Positions 54,265-62,357 of a stretch of DNA of 64,000 nucleotides are shown one piece after another (the first letter of the stretch is position 1; each line of letters begins with the position of its first letter). The DNA comes from Mogibacterium sp. Its GTDB lineage: Bacteria > Bacillota > Clostridia > Peptostreptococcales > Anaerovoracaceae. A program made the position numbers and the translations under genes. The DNA is taken from NCBI GenBank assembly GCA_017512365.1, contig JAFWGQ010000031.1, forward strand, positions 80,932 to 144,931, in the 5' to 3' direction. A model generated the notes under the pieces. It saw only the letters and a program-made list of their open reading frames with translations. It was not told where the DNA came from and searched no databases.

Positions 54265-56106
54265 TCACGCGTGCTTGTTGTCTTCCACGAAGCGCCTGAT
54301 CTTGTTGGTCGTCGTCTTGTCGAACTCGCGGTCGCGGACTATGACGTGAGCGATGCGCTTGAAGCGAGGCATCGTGTCGTTGATCCTGTCCACTTCGGCT
54401 TCGACAAGCGCCTTTGCCTGCTCAGGCGTATAGCCTTCGCCGAGCTTTCTGACGAGGGCCTCATCATCGAGCCTCACCGTCGCGGATATGCCGCTCCACT
54501 GCGAGGCCGGATCGGTCTCTCCGCCCCAGACCATGCATTCGGCTATGTACGGGCACGTCAGGAGGTAGCTCTCGAGCTCCTCAGGGAAGACGTTCTTGCC
54601 GTTTGAAGCGATTATGACGTTCTTCTTGCGTCCTGTGATGAACACGTAGTTGTCGCGGTCGAGGTAGCCGATGTCGCCGGTGTGGAACCATCCCTCTTCA
54701 TCGATCACGGCCTTCGTGTTCTCTTCATCTTTATAATATCCCATCATTATCTGCGGTCCGCGGAAGCAGATCTCGCCTATGCCGTTGCTGTCCGGATCGA
54801 GTATCTTACATTCCGTGAACGGCATTATGTGACCGGCTGATGCGTTCTTCATGTACTTGCGCTTTGCCGGATTCAGAGCGACGATCGGCGAGCACTCCGA
54901 TAGTCCGTAGCCCTGTATGGCGTTGAAGCCTATGTTGCAGAACGAGTCCAGGATGGCGCCGTCTATAGGGGCGCCTCCCGAGATCAGGGTATGGAGCCTG
55001 CCTCCGAATACGGCGGCGATATCCTTCGTGACCTTTTTCGGAAGCTTCACCTTGAAGCGGCTCGCCTCGCGGTCCATGAGCTCGAAGACCTGCATCTGCT
55101 TTTCGTTGAGGCGGTCGCTCATCGAGCGTCTTATCTTGTTGTGGAAGTTCTCGATGATAGCAGGCACGGCCAGCATGATGGTCGGCTGCACCTCGAGGAT
55201 GTCCTTCCTGATGTACTTGAGTCCGCGGCTGAACGCGACCGTCGCTCCGCTGTATACGCATGAGAGGAATGTCGCGGTGCACTCGTAGCAGTGATGCATA
55301 GGCAGCACCGAGAAGCATATGTCCTTCGGACGGGCCTCGAACATCGACTGCACCAGCATGGTGTCGAGCATGAGGTTGCGGTGGCTCAGCATGACGCCCT
55401 TCGATACGCCCGTCGTGCCGCTCGTGAAGATTATCGACGCGAGGTCGGTGTTCACCACCTGCGACTCAGCATAGCGGCGGTCTCCGTTCCAGAGCATGCG
55501 GCGGCCCGTCTCGCGGAGCCTGATCCACGAAAGAAGACCGTTCTCCTCGTCCTCGTGCTCCTCCATGTCGGCGTTGATGACATATCTGAGGCGGGTCCTG
55601 CCGTCCGCCTTGATCTGCTTGAAGATCTCGTAGTACTTGTTGTTTATGGTGATGACGGCCTCGACATCGCCCTTTATGGTCAGCTGCTCGAGCTCGCTCT
55701 GATTGAGCTCCCTGTCCAGAGGCACCACGACTCCGACTCCGCCGACGATCGCGAGGTAGGACTCGCCCCACTCAGAGGAGTTCCTGCCGATGAGAGCGAT
55801 ATGCCTTTCTTCGAGACCGAGGTCGATGAGGGATGTTCCGATCGCGTATACATCCTCGCGTGCCTGGCGGAAGCTGATCTTTCTGAACGGCTGGTTCGGC
55901 TTGTACTTCTGCATGAAGAGAGGCAGATCAGGGTGCTCTTCGGCGCTGTAGTCCAGCATGTCCCTGAGATCTGTCACCACGTGCTTGTCCTTGAAGAGGT
56001 AGCGCCTGTCCTTCGACTTCTTCAGCTCGTCAAGCATCTGCCCGATGACTTCGCGCTCGCGCCTCTTGATGTTCCTGTATTCTGAATCCGTAAATCTTCT
56101 GCTCAT
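54265..56106 (-). CDS. Long-chain acyl-CoA ligase-like AMP-binding protein
   Basis: The 613-residue ANL enzyme has SIIFTSGTTGVSKGVMLSHRN near residue 228, GYGLSECSPIVALN near 400, and GWFHTGDIGYLDRDNYVFITGRKKNVIIASNGKNVFPEELE near 485, with a C-terminal TTNKIRRF lysine region. It fits fatty-acyl-CoA ligases or AMP-forming acid activators. The start codon follows an AAGGGA site. It runs in the opposite direction to the hypB genes, which begin upstream of it. Confidence 0.85.
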   Translation of the reverse strand: MSRRFTDSEYRNIKRREREVIGQMLDELKKSKDRRYLFKDKHVVTDLRDMLDYSAEEHPDLPLFMQKYKPNQPFRKISFRQAREDVYAIGTSLIDLGLEERHIALIGRNSSEWGESYLAIVGGVGVVVPLDRELNQSELEQLTIKGDVEAVITINNKYYEIFKQIKADGRTRLRYVINADMEEHEDEENGLLSWIRLRETGRRMLWNGDRRYAESQVVNTDLASIIFTSGTTGVSKGVMLSHRNLMLDTMLVQSMFEARPKDICFSVLPMHHCYECTATFLSCVYSGATVAFSRGLKYIRKDILEVQPTIMLAVPAIIENFHNKIRRSMSDRLNEKQMQVFELMDREASRFKVKLPKKVTKDIAAVFGGRLHTLISGGAPIDGAILDSFCNIGFNAIQGYGLSECSPIVALNPAKRKYMKNASAGHIMPFTECKILDPDSNGIGEICFRGPQIMMGYYKDEENTKAVIDEEGWFHTGDIGYLDRDNYVFITGRKKNVIIASNGKNVFPEELESYLLTCPYIAECMVWGGETDPASQWSGISATVRLDDEALVRKLGEGYTPEQAKALVEAEVDRINDTMPRFKRIAHVIVRDREFDKTTTNKIRRFVEDNKHA

Positions 56107-56295
56107 TCCCTTTTGCCCCTGCGGATGATGTCCGGCCTGCAGACGCGGGGCCTTATCCCCTCCGCCGATATAGCGTGCATTATCCGTCTTTTTTAATTAT
56201 AATTGTAGCGGTAGCAGCTGCATCATCTGCAGCCGCTGTCTGTAACTAAGGGATTATACCACACTTGTGTGCAAAAGAAAGGAATAAATATAACT

Positions 56296-56970
56296 ATGGA
56301 ACTGAGTGAACTGAGAATAATCGATCTCAAGGAGAGCATACTGGCCGACAACGACGCTGACGCGGACAGGCTGCGCGAAGAGACGAAGGATCAGAACGTC
56401 TACTATGTCAATGTGATGTCCTCTCCGGGCGCGGGCAAGACGACGACCCTGCTCGGCCTGACGGGAAAGCTCAGGGATGACTATAAGATAGGCATACTCG
56501 AGGCGGACATCGACGGCGATGTCGACACGAAGACGATGCTCGACGCGGGACTCAGGGCCGTTCAGCTCCACACGGGCGGCATGTGCCACCTCGACGCGGA
56601 CATGAGCAGGCAGTCGCTCAGAGAGATAGGCGCTGAGGACCTCGACCTCGTGATCCTCGAGAACGTCGGCAACCTCGTGTGCCCGGCGGAATTCGACACG
56701 GGAGCCGATCTGGATCTGGTGATCCTCTCGGTGCCTGAGGGTGACGACAAGCCGCTGAAATACCCTCTGATGTTCGAGAAGGCGGACGTCGTGCTGCTCA
56801 ACAAGATCGACGCGATGGAGGCCTTCGACTTCGATGTGGACAGATTCAGGGAGTACGTCGCGATGAGGAACCCGGACGCGCCGGTCTTCCTCATATCCGC
56901 GGCGACAGGCGAGGGACTGGACGCGGTGGCTGAATGGCTCCGCGGCAAGGTGGATCCGAAGATCAGGTGA
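56296..56970 (+). CDS. hypB: HypB-like GTPase, copy 1
   Basis: I take ATG 56296 (224 residues) behind AAAGGA; an in-frame GTG upstream is less likely. The SIMIBI GTPase core has Walker A MSSPGAGKTTT (about 41-51), EADIDGD, HTGGMCHLDADM, ENVGNLVCPAEFD and VVLLNKID. The metal-site residues of HypB, Cys97-His98 and Cys129, are kept. The N-terminal CxxCGC nickel site and His-rich region are absent. HypB delivers nickel to [NiFe] hydrogenase, or related GTPases serve other nickel enzymes. No hypA or [NiFe] gene is in the window. Confidence 0.88.
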   Translation: MELSELRIIDLKESILADNDADADRLREETKDQNVYYVNVMSSPGAGKTTTLLGLTGKLRDDYKIGILEADIDGDVDTKTMLDAGLRAVQLHTGGMCHLDADMSRQSLREIGAEDLDLVILENVGNLVCPAEFDTGADLDLVILSVPEGDDKPLKYPLMFEKADVVLLNKIDAMEAFDFDVDRFREYVAMRNPDAPVFLISAATGEGLDAVAEWLRGKVDPKIR

Positions 56971-57051
56971 CGGCATCTGAGGGCGTGCCGCTTCGGCACA
57001 GCCCGGCCCGCAGGCCTGCAGATGCAGCAGTACAGAAAAGGGAGTGAAAAG

Positions 57052-57711
57052 ATGGCAGTAAAGGTAATAGACGTGAATGTAGGAATATTCGAAGAAAACG
57101 ACCGCATAGCGGGCGAGGTCAGGGCCTTCAACAAAAAGAACGGCACTCTGATGGTCAACATCATGGCGTCGCCGGGCTCCGGCAAGACGACGACCCTGCT
57201 GAGGACCATAGACGATCTCGGCGATGAGTACACCGTCGGCGTCATGGAAGCTGACATAGACGCGACCGTCGACGCCGAGAGGATGGAGGACGCGGGCGTT
57301 CGCACGATGCAGATCCATACGGGCGGCGAGTGCGCGATGGACGCTGCGATGACGATGTCGGCTCTTCAGGAGTTCGATACCGCGGGACTCGATCTCATAT
57401 TCCTCGAGAACGTGGGCAACCTCGTGTGCCCGGCCGAGACGGACACGGGAGCGGACCTGAACGTCGAGATACTCTCGCTTCCCGAGGGCGATGACAAGCC
57501 GCTGAAGTACCCTCTGATGTTCACGGTCTGCCAGGCGGTCATCGTCAACAAGATCGACACCAGGAAGTTCTTTGAGTTCGACGACGAGGCTTTCGTAAAG
57601 AGGGTGCATGAGCTCAATCCGATGGCCGAGGTGTTCTTCGTTTCCGCAAAGACGGGCGAGAACTTCGACGCGTGGACGGACTGGCTGCGCAACCGGCTGG
57701 AAGACAGATAA
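57052..57711 (+). CDS. hypB: HypB-like GTPase, copy 2 (His ligand lost)
   Basis: The start is ATG 57052 behind AAGGGAG (219 residues). Same fold as copy 1 with Walker A MASPGSGKTTT, EADIDAT, ENVGNLVCPAETD and VNKID. The metal motif reads ECAMDA (Cys94-Ala95) where copy 1 has MCHLDA, so the His ligand is replaced by Ala while Cys126 is kept. GTP binding looks intact. The two genes are 81 bases apart and were presumably duplicated, then diverged. Copy 2 may bind metal differently or act as a regulatory partner. Confidence 0.87.
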   Translation: MAVKVIDVNVGIFEENDRIAGEVRAFNKKNGTLMVNIMASPGSGKTTTLLRTIDDLGDEYTVGVMEADIDATVDAERMEDAGVRTMQIHTGGECAMDAAMTMSALQEFDTAGLDLIFLENVGNLVCPAETDTGADLNVEILSLPEGDDKPLKYPLMFTVCQAVIVNKIDTRKFFEFDDEAFVKRVHELNPMAEVFFVSAKTGENFDAWTDWLRNRLEDR

Positions 57712-57718
57712 GCGTGAA

Positions 57719-57747
57719 TTGACACAGCGGCGACTATATGCTAATTT
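57719..57747 (+). promoter_or_regulatory. Promoter of the flavoprotein gene
   Basis: A perfect TTGACA is followed after 17 bases by TAATTT with an extended TG (TGCTAATTT). Confidence 0.6.
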
Positions 57748-57753
57748 ATAGGC

Positions 57754-57850
57754 AAGAGAGGTGCTGCCGACAGACGGCCAGCCCTTTAGGATAACTAACA
57801 GAGTAGTCGCCTTCCGGACAAGGGCGGCTATTTATAATATATGCAAGCAA
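57754..57850 (+). promoter_or_regulatory. Structured leader of the flavoprotein gene
   Basis: Downstream of the promoter, TAGTCGCC (57804-57811) can pair with GGCGGCTA (57823-57830), and GCCCTT (57781-57786) with AAGGGC (57820-57825); the two pairings exclude each other. A short U-rich run follows. No known riboswitch class is recognised. Confidence 0.4.
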
Positions 57851-57933
57851 TGCTATCAGAAATTGCTTAACAGACAAGAAGTCAAATAGCGCAAAAAAAG
57901 TAAAGAAATCGCAGAAAGGGAGATGTGGGAAAG

Positions 57934-58782
57934 ATGTACGATGCAGCAATAGTAGGAACGGGGCCGGCCGGACTGTCAGCGGCTCTGACGCTGAAACTTC
58001 ATAATAAGGAGATAGTCTGGTTCGGCTCGGAGGAGCTGAGCGACAAGGTCGGCAAGTCCGAAAAGATCGCCAACTATCCGGGCGTTCCGATGGTGGACGG
58101 AGCGGAGCTCAACATGAAGTTCCGCGAACAGGCGAAGGAGATGGGTCTGGAGCTGACCGAAAAGAGGGTCACGAACATCGCCGACATGGGCGACCGCTTC
58201 ATGATACTCGCGGACAACGACATGTACGAGGCTAAGACTCTGCTGCTCTCGACGGGCATCGCCGCGGCGAAGGGCTTTGAGAACGAGGACAGGCTGCTCG
58301 GCATGGGCGTCAGCTACTGCGCTACATGCGACGGCTTCCTCTACAAGGGAAAGACCATCGCCGTCTACTGCACGGACGAGCGCATGGAGCACGACCTCCG
58401 CTACCTCGAGGAGATCGCCGGGAAGCTGTATGTGTATACGAGCTTCGGATACAGGAGCGATGCGGAGAATGTAGAGATGCTCAGCCTGCCTGTAAAAAAG
58501 CTGGACGGAGGCATGAAGTGCGACAGCATCGAGCTGACAGACGGCACGAAGATCGATGTCGACGGGGTCTTCATACTGAGGCCTGCGATCGCGCCGGCCA
58601 CGCTGTTCACGGGGCTTGAGATCGACGGAGCGCATATAGTGGTCGACAGGAACCAGGAGACGAATTACAAAGGCTGCTTTGCCGCGGGCGACTGCACGGG
58701 CAGGCCTTACCAGATAGCGAAGGCGGTCGGCGAGGGCAATGTCGCGGCGCACGCGATGCTCGAACGGCTCGCCGAAGCATAA
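57934..58782 (+). CDS. Thioredoxin-reductase-like FAD/NAD(P)H oxidoreductase
   Basis: I prefer ATG 57934 (282 residues) over GTG 57925 because of spacing from AGGGAG. The FAD fold AAIVGTGPAGLSAAL and the redox pair CATC (Cys129, Cys132) are present, as is GCFAAGDCTGRPYQIAKAVGEGNVAA near residue 250. It resembles TrxB-like enzymes. The NAD(P)-binding glycine motif between residues 145 and 160 reads YCTDERM and is not a normal GxGxxA motif, so nucleotide use may differ. It follows hypB and is ended by an inverted pair of the palindromic repeats. Confidence 0.82.
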   Translation: MYDAAIVGTGPAGLSAALTLKLHNKEIVWFGSEELSDKVGKSEKIANYPGVPMVDGAELNMKFREQAKEMGLELTEKRVTNIADMGDRFMILADNDMYEAKTLLLSTGIAAAKGFENEDRLLGMGVSYCATCDGFLYKGKTIAVYCTDERMEHDLRYLEEIAGKLYVYTSFGYRSDAENVEMLSLPVKKLDGGMKCDSIELTDGTKIDVDGVFILRPAIAPATLFTGLEIDGAHIVVDRNQETNYKGCFAAGDCTGRPYQIAKAVGEGNVAAHAMLERLAEA

Positions 58783-58785
58783 AGC

Positions 58786-58810
58786 GGCCAGGGGGACAGA
58801 CCCCCTGGCC
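58786..58810 (+). repeat. Palindromic repeat copy 4 (loop ACAGA)
   Basis: Perfect 25-bp element, 3 bases after the flavoprotein stop. It forms an inverted pair with copy 5, 43 bases away. Confidence 0.9.
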
Positions 58811-58828
58811 ACAGGGCAGCAAAAAAGC

Positions 58829-58853
58829 GGCCAGGGGGTCTGTCCCCCTGACC
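58829..58853 (-). repeat. Palindromic repeat copy 5 (loop TCTGT)
   Basis: Opposite orientation to copy 4; one change in the right arm (CCCCCTGACC). Confidence 0.85.
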
Positions 58854-58886
58854 AAACGGCTGTGAGATGAGAGGAAGGAGACGGAG

Positions 58887-59579
58887 ATGGCGGAACTGAA
58901 GATAGAAAACCAGGCAATGATGTTCGCCTTCCTGAGCCGCGCGGCCATAGAGGCCAAAGGCGAGGCGGGACGCGACGCTATACAGAAAGGCATGATAAGA
59001 TACGGCAGGGAGCGCGGAGCGAGGATGGCCGCAAGAGCCAGGGCCAACGGCGATCCGGTGGACCTGTGGACAAACCAGGCCTACGGCGAGTGGAAGCCTG
59101 ACTACGCGGGGCAGATGGAGTTCGGCATGCTGAGATCAGAGCCGACATACCGGACATATATCGCGAAGTGCGCGTGGTGCGAAGCCTGGAAGAAGAACAA
59201 CATGCTCGAGTACGGGCGCGAATACTGCGTGCACGTGGATGCGGCAGTGTACGACGGCTTCGGCTGCGGCGCGGTGTGCACCCCTGTCTCGACAGCGATG
59301 AGCTGGGGCGGAGACCGCTGCGACTTCGACTGGGGAAAGCCTCTGTCGGAGGAGGAGCTCGGGATGGTGAAGGCAAAGAAGGCGGAACTCGGGACTTCGG
59401 CGATGAGGGACTTCAACTACCACACGGCCCATATCTACTGCTCGGTATCGGATGAGATCCGAAAGGCGTTCCCGGGCGAGGCGAAGGAGATCATCGACAG
59501 AGCCGTCGCGGACTACATCGGACTCTTCGGACAGGAGGCGTTCGACTGCCTGACAGAATTTTCGCCGGATGAGTTTTAG
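58887..59579 (+). CDS. L-2-amino-thiazoline-4-carboxylic acid hydrolase family protein
   Basis: The 230-residue protein fits the ATC-hydrolase family: RAAIEAKGEAGRDAIQKGMIRYGRERGARMA near residue 18, YIAKCAWCEAWKKNNMLEYGREYC near 91, and CDFDWGKPLSEEELG near 151. These proteins may act on small sulfur heterocycles or other compounds, but the family role outside one characterised case is unclear. Conserved Cys and His are present. GGAAGGAG precedes the ATG. The gene lies between the repeat pair and the hydrogenase-linked genes. Confidence 0.75.
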   Translation: MAELKIENQAMMFAFLSRAAIEAKGEAGRDAIQKGMIRYGRERGARMAARARANGDPVDLWTNQAYGEWKPDYAGQMEFGMLRSEPTYRTYIAKCAWCEAWKKNNMLEYGREYCVHVDAAVYDGFGCGAVCTPVSTAMSWGGDRCDFDWGKPLSEEELGMVKAKKAELGTSAMRDFNYHTAHIYCSVSDEIRKAFPGEAKEIIDRAVADYIGLFGQEAFDCLTEFSPDEF

Positions 59580-59705
59580 TCCCTGTTGAACCGGGGGCGC
59601 CGTTAGTGTAGAATCAGTGTGCTGTGACGCCGGTGCGGAAGCAGAGGCGAAACAGCACGGATATTATCAAAACAGAGAACGGAAAACAGAATACAGGAGA
59701 CGGAA

Positions 59706-59954
59706 ATGGAAAACAGAGTCGCCGTGATAAGCATTATCGTCACGGAGCCCGGCCGTGTGGAAGAGCTGAACGAGCTTCTTCATGAGTATTCGCCGTACAT
59801 CCTCGGAAGGATGGGCGTACCGTACAGAGAGAAGAACCTCAACATCATCAGCATCGCCATCGACGCACCGATGGACGCGATCAATTCGCTCAGCGGAGCG
59901 CTCGGCCGCCTCGAAGGCATAAATGCGAAGGTGATCTACGCCAAAGTCCAGTAA
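59706..59954 (+). CDS. TM1266-type iron-only hydrogenase system regulator
   Basis: The 82-residue ferredoxin-like-fold protein starts MENRVAVISIIVTEPGRVEELN and has GRMGVPYREKNLNIISIAIDAP in the middle. It matches the short ACT-like TM1266 family that is encoded with [FeFe]-hydrogenase maturation genes. It would bind a ligand or cofactor and act as a regulator; mechanism unknown. hydE lies 2.4 kb downstream on the same strand. An AGGAGACGG site precedes it. Confidence 0.8.
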   Translation: MENRVAVISIIVTEPGRVEELNELLHEYSPYILGRMGVPYREKNLNIISIAIDAPMDAINSLSGALGRLEGINAKVIYAKVQ

Positions 59955-60074
59955 CATCCCCTGAAGCCGAATTCCCGTACGGATACAAAAGATTCCGGAG
60001 CGGGACTGGGGCCGAAGCAAGATGCGGAAGATGATCTGTGCGGCATGCGCCGCGCGGAGCTGATATCGACATGA

Positions 60075-60103
60075 GCCTTGCTTCGGAAGGAGCGGGGCTT
60101 TTT
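60075..60103 (+). terminator. Terminator inside the transporter leader
   Basis: GCCTTGCTTC and GGAGCGGGGC form a ten-pair stem (three G-U pairs among them) with a GGAA loop, then TTTTT. Confidence 0.7.
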
Positions 60104-60174
60104 AAGTCCCCCGGACGGCAGACGGCAGACAGCGGATCAATGCCGGCGGATGACGAATGGCGGACGGCGGGTGT

Positions 60175-60219
60175 CGGACGGGCCTGAGCGGATGTGCCCG
60201 GGCGGACGGGCCTGTGCGG
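60175..60219 (+). repeat. 17-bp direct repeat
   Basis: CGGACGGGCCTGAGCGG at 60175-60191 recurs with one change at 60203-60219. It lies between the leader terminator and the permease gene. Confidence 0.7.
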
Positions 60220-60303
60220 AACCGCCGCCGGATCACAAACCGAAATGACCGGCATCATGGCCGGCAGAAAAAACAAGGAACTATAGAGAAGAAAGAACGA
60301 CAG

Positions 60304-61326
60304 ATGGCAAGAAGAAGAGACGGAAGGCTGGGAGCCGGATGGATCCTGATACTGATCGTGCTGCCTTTCATTGCAGCTGTCATCGCCCTTGGCATAGGAC
60401 GGATGTCCATATCCCCGGGCGAGATCATTAACGTGCTTCTTATTAAGCTGTCGGGAGGGCACAGCGATAATCAGCTCATCGAAAAGACGGTCATGAACCT
60501 GAGGATGCCGAGGATACTTCTGGCGGCGCTTGCCGGATCCGGACTTGCCGTCTCCGGGTGCGCGTTCCAGAGTCTTTTCGCAAATCCTCTGGCAACGCCC
60601 GACACCCTCGGTGTCGCAAGCGGCGCGAGCTTCGGCGCGGCCCTCGGCATACTGATGGGCTTCGACCTCATCGGCATACAGATAATGGCCCTTGTTATGG
60701 GCGGCGCTGCGGTCACGCTCACATGGCTCGCCGGCTCGGGCAGGGACAAAGGCGGCCTCAGCTACATAGTGCTCTCGGGCATCATGATGGGCTCGCTCTT
60801 CTCGGCGCTGGTATCGCTGGTCAAATACGTTGCCGACGAGGAGTCCCAGCTGCCTGCGATCACATACTGGCTGATGGGAGGCCTCGACAAGGCGAACTAC
60901 AGGACGCTCTTGCTCGGTGCACCTGTCATCATCGCAGGCATCATACTCTTCATGCTGATCAGATGGAGGATGAACCTGCTGCCGCTGTCGGACGACGAGG
61001 CGAAGGCCTCCGGAGTGGACATAAGGATGCTCCGCGCTGTGACTGTAGTCGCGGCGACGGCGGTCACGGCGTCGATAGTTTCGATGTGCGGACAGGTCGG
61101 CTGGGTGGGCCTTCTCATCCCTCACATGTGCCGCATGCTCTTCGGCAACAATCACCTGTCGCTGGTGCCTGCTTCGGTGAGCCTGGGGGCAGTCTTCATG
61201 ATAGTGACAGACACTCTGGCGCGCAGCATCTCGGCTGCCGAGATCCCGGTCTCGATACTCACGGCCATCATAGGCGCGCCGGTATTCATAATCCTGATGA
61301 GAAGAAGCGGAGGCTGGCGGATTTGA
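60304..61326 (+). CDS. FecCD/BtuC-type metal-chelate ABC transporter permease
   Basis: The start is ATG 60304 (340 residues), where the protein first resembles the family; upstream in-frame codons give an unnatural sequence. It has about nine or ten membrane helices with MPRILLAALAGSGLAVSGCAFQSLFANPLATPDTLGVASGASFGA near residue 63, MGGLDKANY near 195, and SMCGQVGWVGLLIPHMCRMLFG near 262. These transport iron chelates, cobalamin, or molybdate/tungstate. No substrate-binding protein is encoded here. It overlaps the ATPase gene and is probably in one operon with it. Confidence 0.88.
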   Translation: MARRRDGRLGAGWILILIVLPFIAAVIALGIGRMSISPGEIINVLLIKLSGGHSDNQLIEKTVMNLRMPRILLAALAGSGLAVSGCAFQSLFANPLATPDTLGVASGASFGAALGILMGFDLIGIQIMALVMGGAAVTLTWLAGSGRDKGGLSYIVLSGIMMGSLFSALVSLVKYVADEESQLPAITYWLMGGLDKANYRTLLLGAPVIIAGIILFMLIRWRMNLLPLSDDEAKASGVDIRMLRAVTVVAATAVTASIVSMCGQVGWVGLLIPHMCRMLFGNNHLSLVPASVSLGAVFMIVTDTLARSISAAEIPVSILTAIIGAPVFIILMRRSGGWRI

Positions 61327-62153
61327 GCGCGAACGGCAAGGCAAAACAGAATAACGCCGCTGCGGACATCCTCCGCATAGAAAACGGCAGCTTCGCGTAC
61401 AGGGGCGGACCGCAGATACTGAAAGACATAAACGTCGAGGTCGGGGCCGGCGAGATACTCGCGGTGCTCGGGCCGAACGGCGCGGGCAAGACGACGCTGC
61501 TCCGCTGCATGATGGACATGCTTCACTGGGAAACGGGCAGGAGCCTTCTCGACGGCGAAGACATAAGGAGCATGCCGGCGTCGACTCTCTGGCGCAGGAT
61601 GGCGTACGTCCCGCAGGCGAGGTCCGCGGCGACATCCTACACGGCCTTCCAGACCGTGCTTCTCGGAAGGAGCGCCCGCATCGGAGCCTTCAGTTCGCCA
61701 AAGGACGAGGACATGGCGGTCGCGGAGCGCGTGATGAAGAGGCTGGGCATATGGGAGCTTGCGGACAAGCCGTGCCACGCAATAAGCGGCGGCGAGCTTC
61801 AGATGGTGCTGATCGCGAGGGCCATGGCCGCGGAACCGGAACTGCTCGTGCTCGATGAGCCGGAGTCGAACCTCGATTTCCGCAACCAGCTCGTGGTGCT
61901 CGACGCAATGACGTCTCTCGCGGAAGAGGGCGTGGCCTGCGTGTTCAATACACATTATCCTGCGCACGCTCTTCAGAGGGCGGACAGGTCTCTGCTGCTC
62001 ACGAAGGGCGGCATGAGTATATACGGGCCGACGAAGTTCGTGGTGAGCGAGGACGATATCCGCAGCATCTTCGGAGTCAACGCGATCATCGGCGATTTCG
62101 AAGCGGCGGACGATACGGTTCAGAGCGTCATCCCCGTAAGCATCTCGGAATGA
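61323..62153 (+). CDS. ABC transporter ATP-binding protein (FecE/BtuD-like)
   Basis: A TTG at 61323, behind GGAGGC, overlaps the permease stop by three bases (TTGA), giving 276 residues. Walker A is VLGPNGAGKTTLLR, the Q-loop AYVPQARSA, signature AISGGELQMVLIARAMA, Walker B LLVLDEPESNLDF and the switch His FNTHYPAHA. It energises the upstream permease. The specificity cannot be read from the ATPase. Confidence 0.9.
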   Translation: MSANGKAKQNNAAADILRIENGSFAYRGGPQILKDINVEVGAGEILAVLGPNGAGKTTLLRCMMDMLHWETGRSLLDGEDIRSMPASTLWRRMAYVPQARSAATSYTAFQTVLLGRSARIGAFSSPKDEDMAVAERVMKRLGIWELADKPCHAISGGELQMVLIARAMAAEPELLVLDEPESNLDFRNQLVVLDAMTSLAEEGVACVFNTHYPAHALQRADRSLLLTKGGMSIYGPTKFVVSEDDIRSIFGVNAIIGDFEAADDTVQSVIPVSISE

Positions 62154-62357
62154 CCTGGGCGTTCGGCCGGAGTCCTGCCATGCTGTCACGCCCGGCGCGG
62201 GAAATGGCCGGCGAGCCTGTGACTGACAATGACAGGCTTCGCATATGAACGAACAGGCGGTCGTGCGACCCGCATCATGACGATATCTTCATACCGCTGC
62301 TGAAACAGGACAGCGTCAACTGATCTATAAAAACAGATACAGACAAGACAAATAAAA

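Larger units (their letters stand above)
59955..60303 (+). promoter_or_regulatory. Attenuator-like leader before the metal ABC transporter
   Basis: In this 349-bp gap CCGAAGCAAG (60012-60021) can pair perfectly with CTTGCTTCGG (60077-60086). The same 3-prime strand is the left arm of a terminator (60075-60103). Between them are GCGGC-ATGC-GCCGC at about 60039-60052 and an upstream TCCCG/CGGGA hairpin. Mutually exclusive structures of this kind are typical of riboswitches, but no known class fits. The later part (60110-60235) holds GACGGC-type and CGGACGGGCCTG direct repeats, with no gene. Confidence 0.5.

Noticed and set aside
57757-57764. AGAGGTGC as part of a lysine riboswitch
   Set aside because: The leader is too short and lacks the other conserved lysine-riboswitch blocks; the downstream gene is a flavoprotein.
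53304-58853. Repeats as a possible CRISPR array
   Set aside because: The copies are spread over 5.5 kb, lie after genes, alternate in orientation and have no regular spacers.
60157-60303. N-terminal extension of the permease from an upstream ATG
   Set aside because: The 49 extra residues are Arg/Gly rich and unlike any permease, and contain the direct-repeat DNA. ATG 60304 begins the family-like sequence.
60304-62153. Cobalamin transporter under a B12 riboswitch
   Set aside because: The leader lacks recognisable B12-box sequence, and there are no cobalamin genes nearby.
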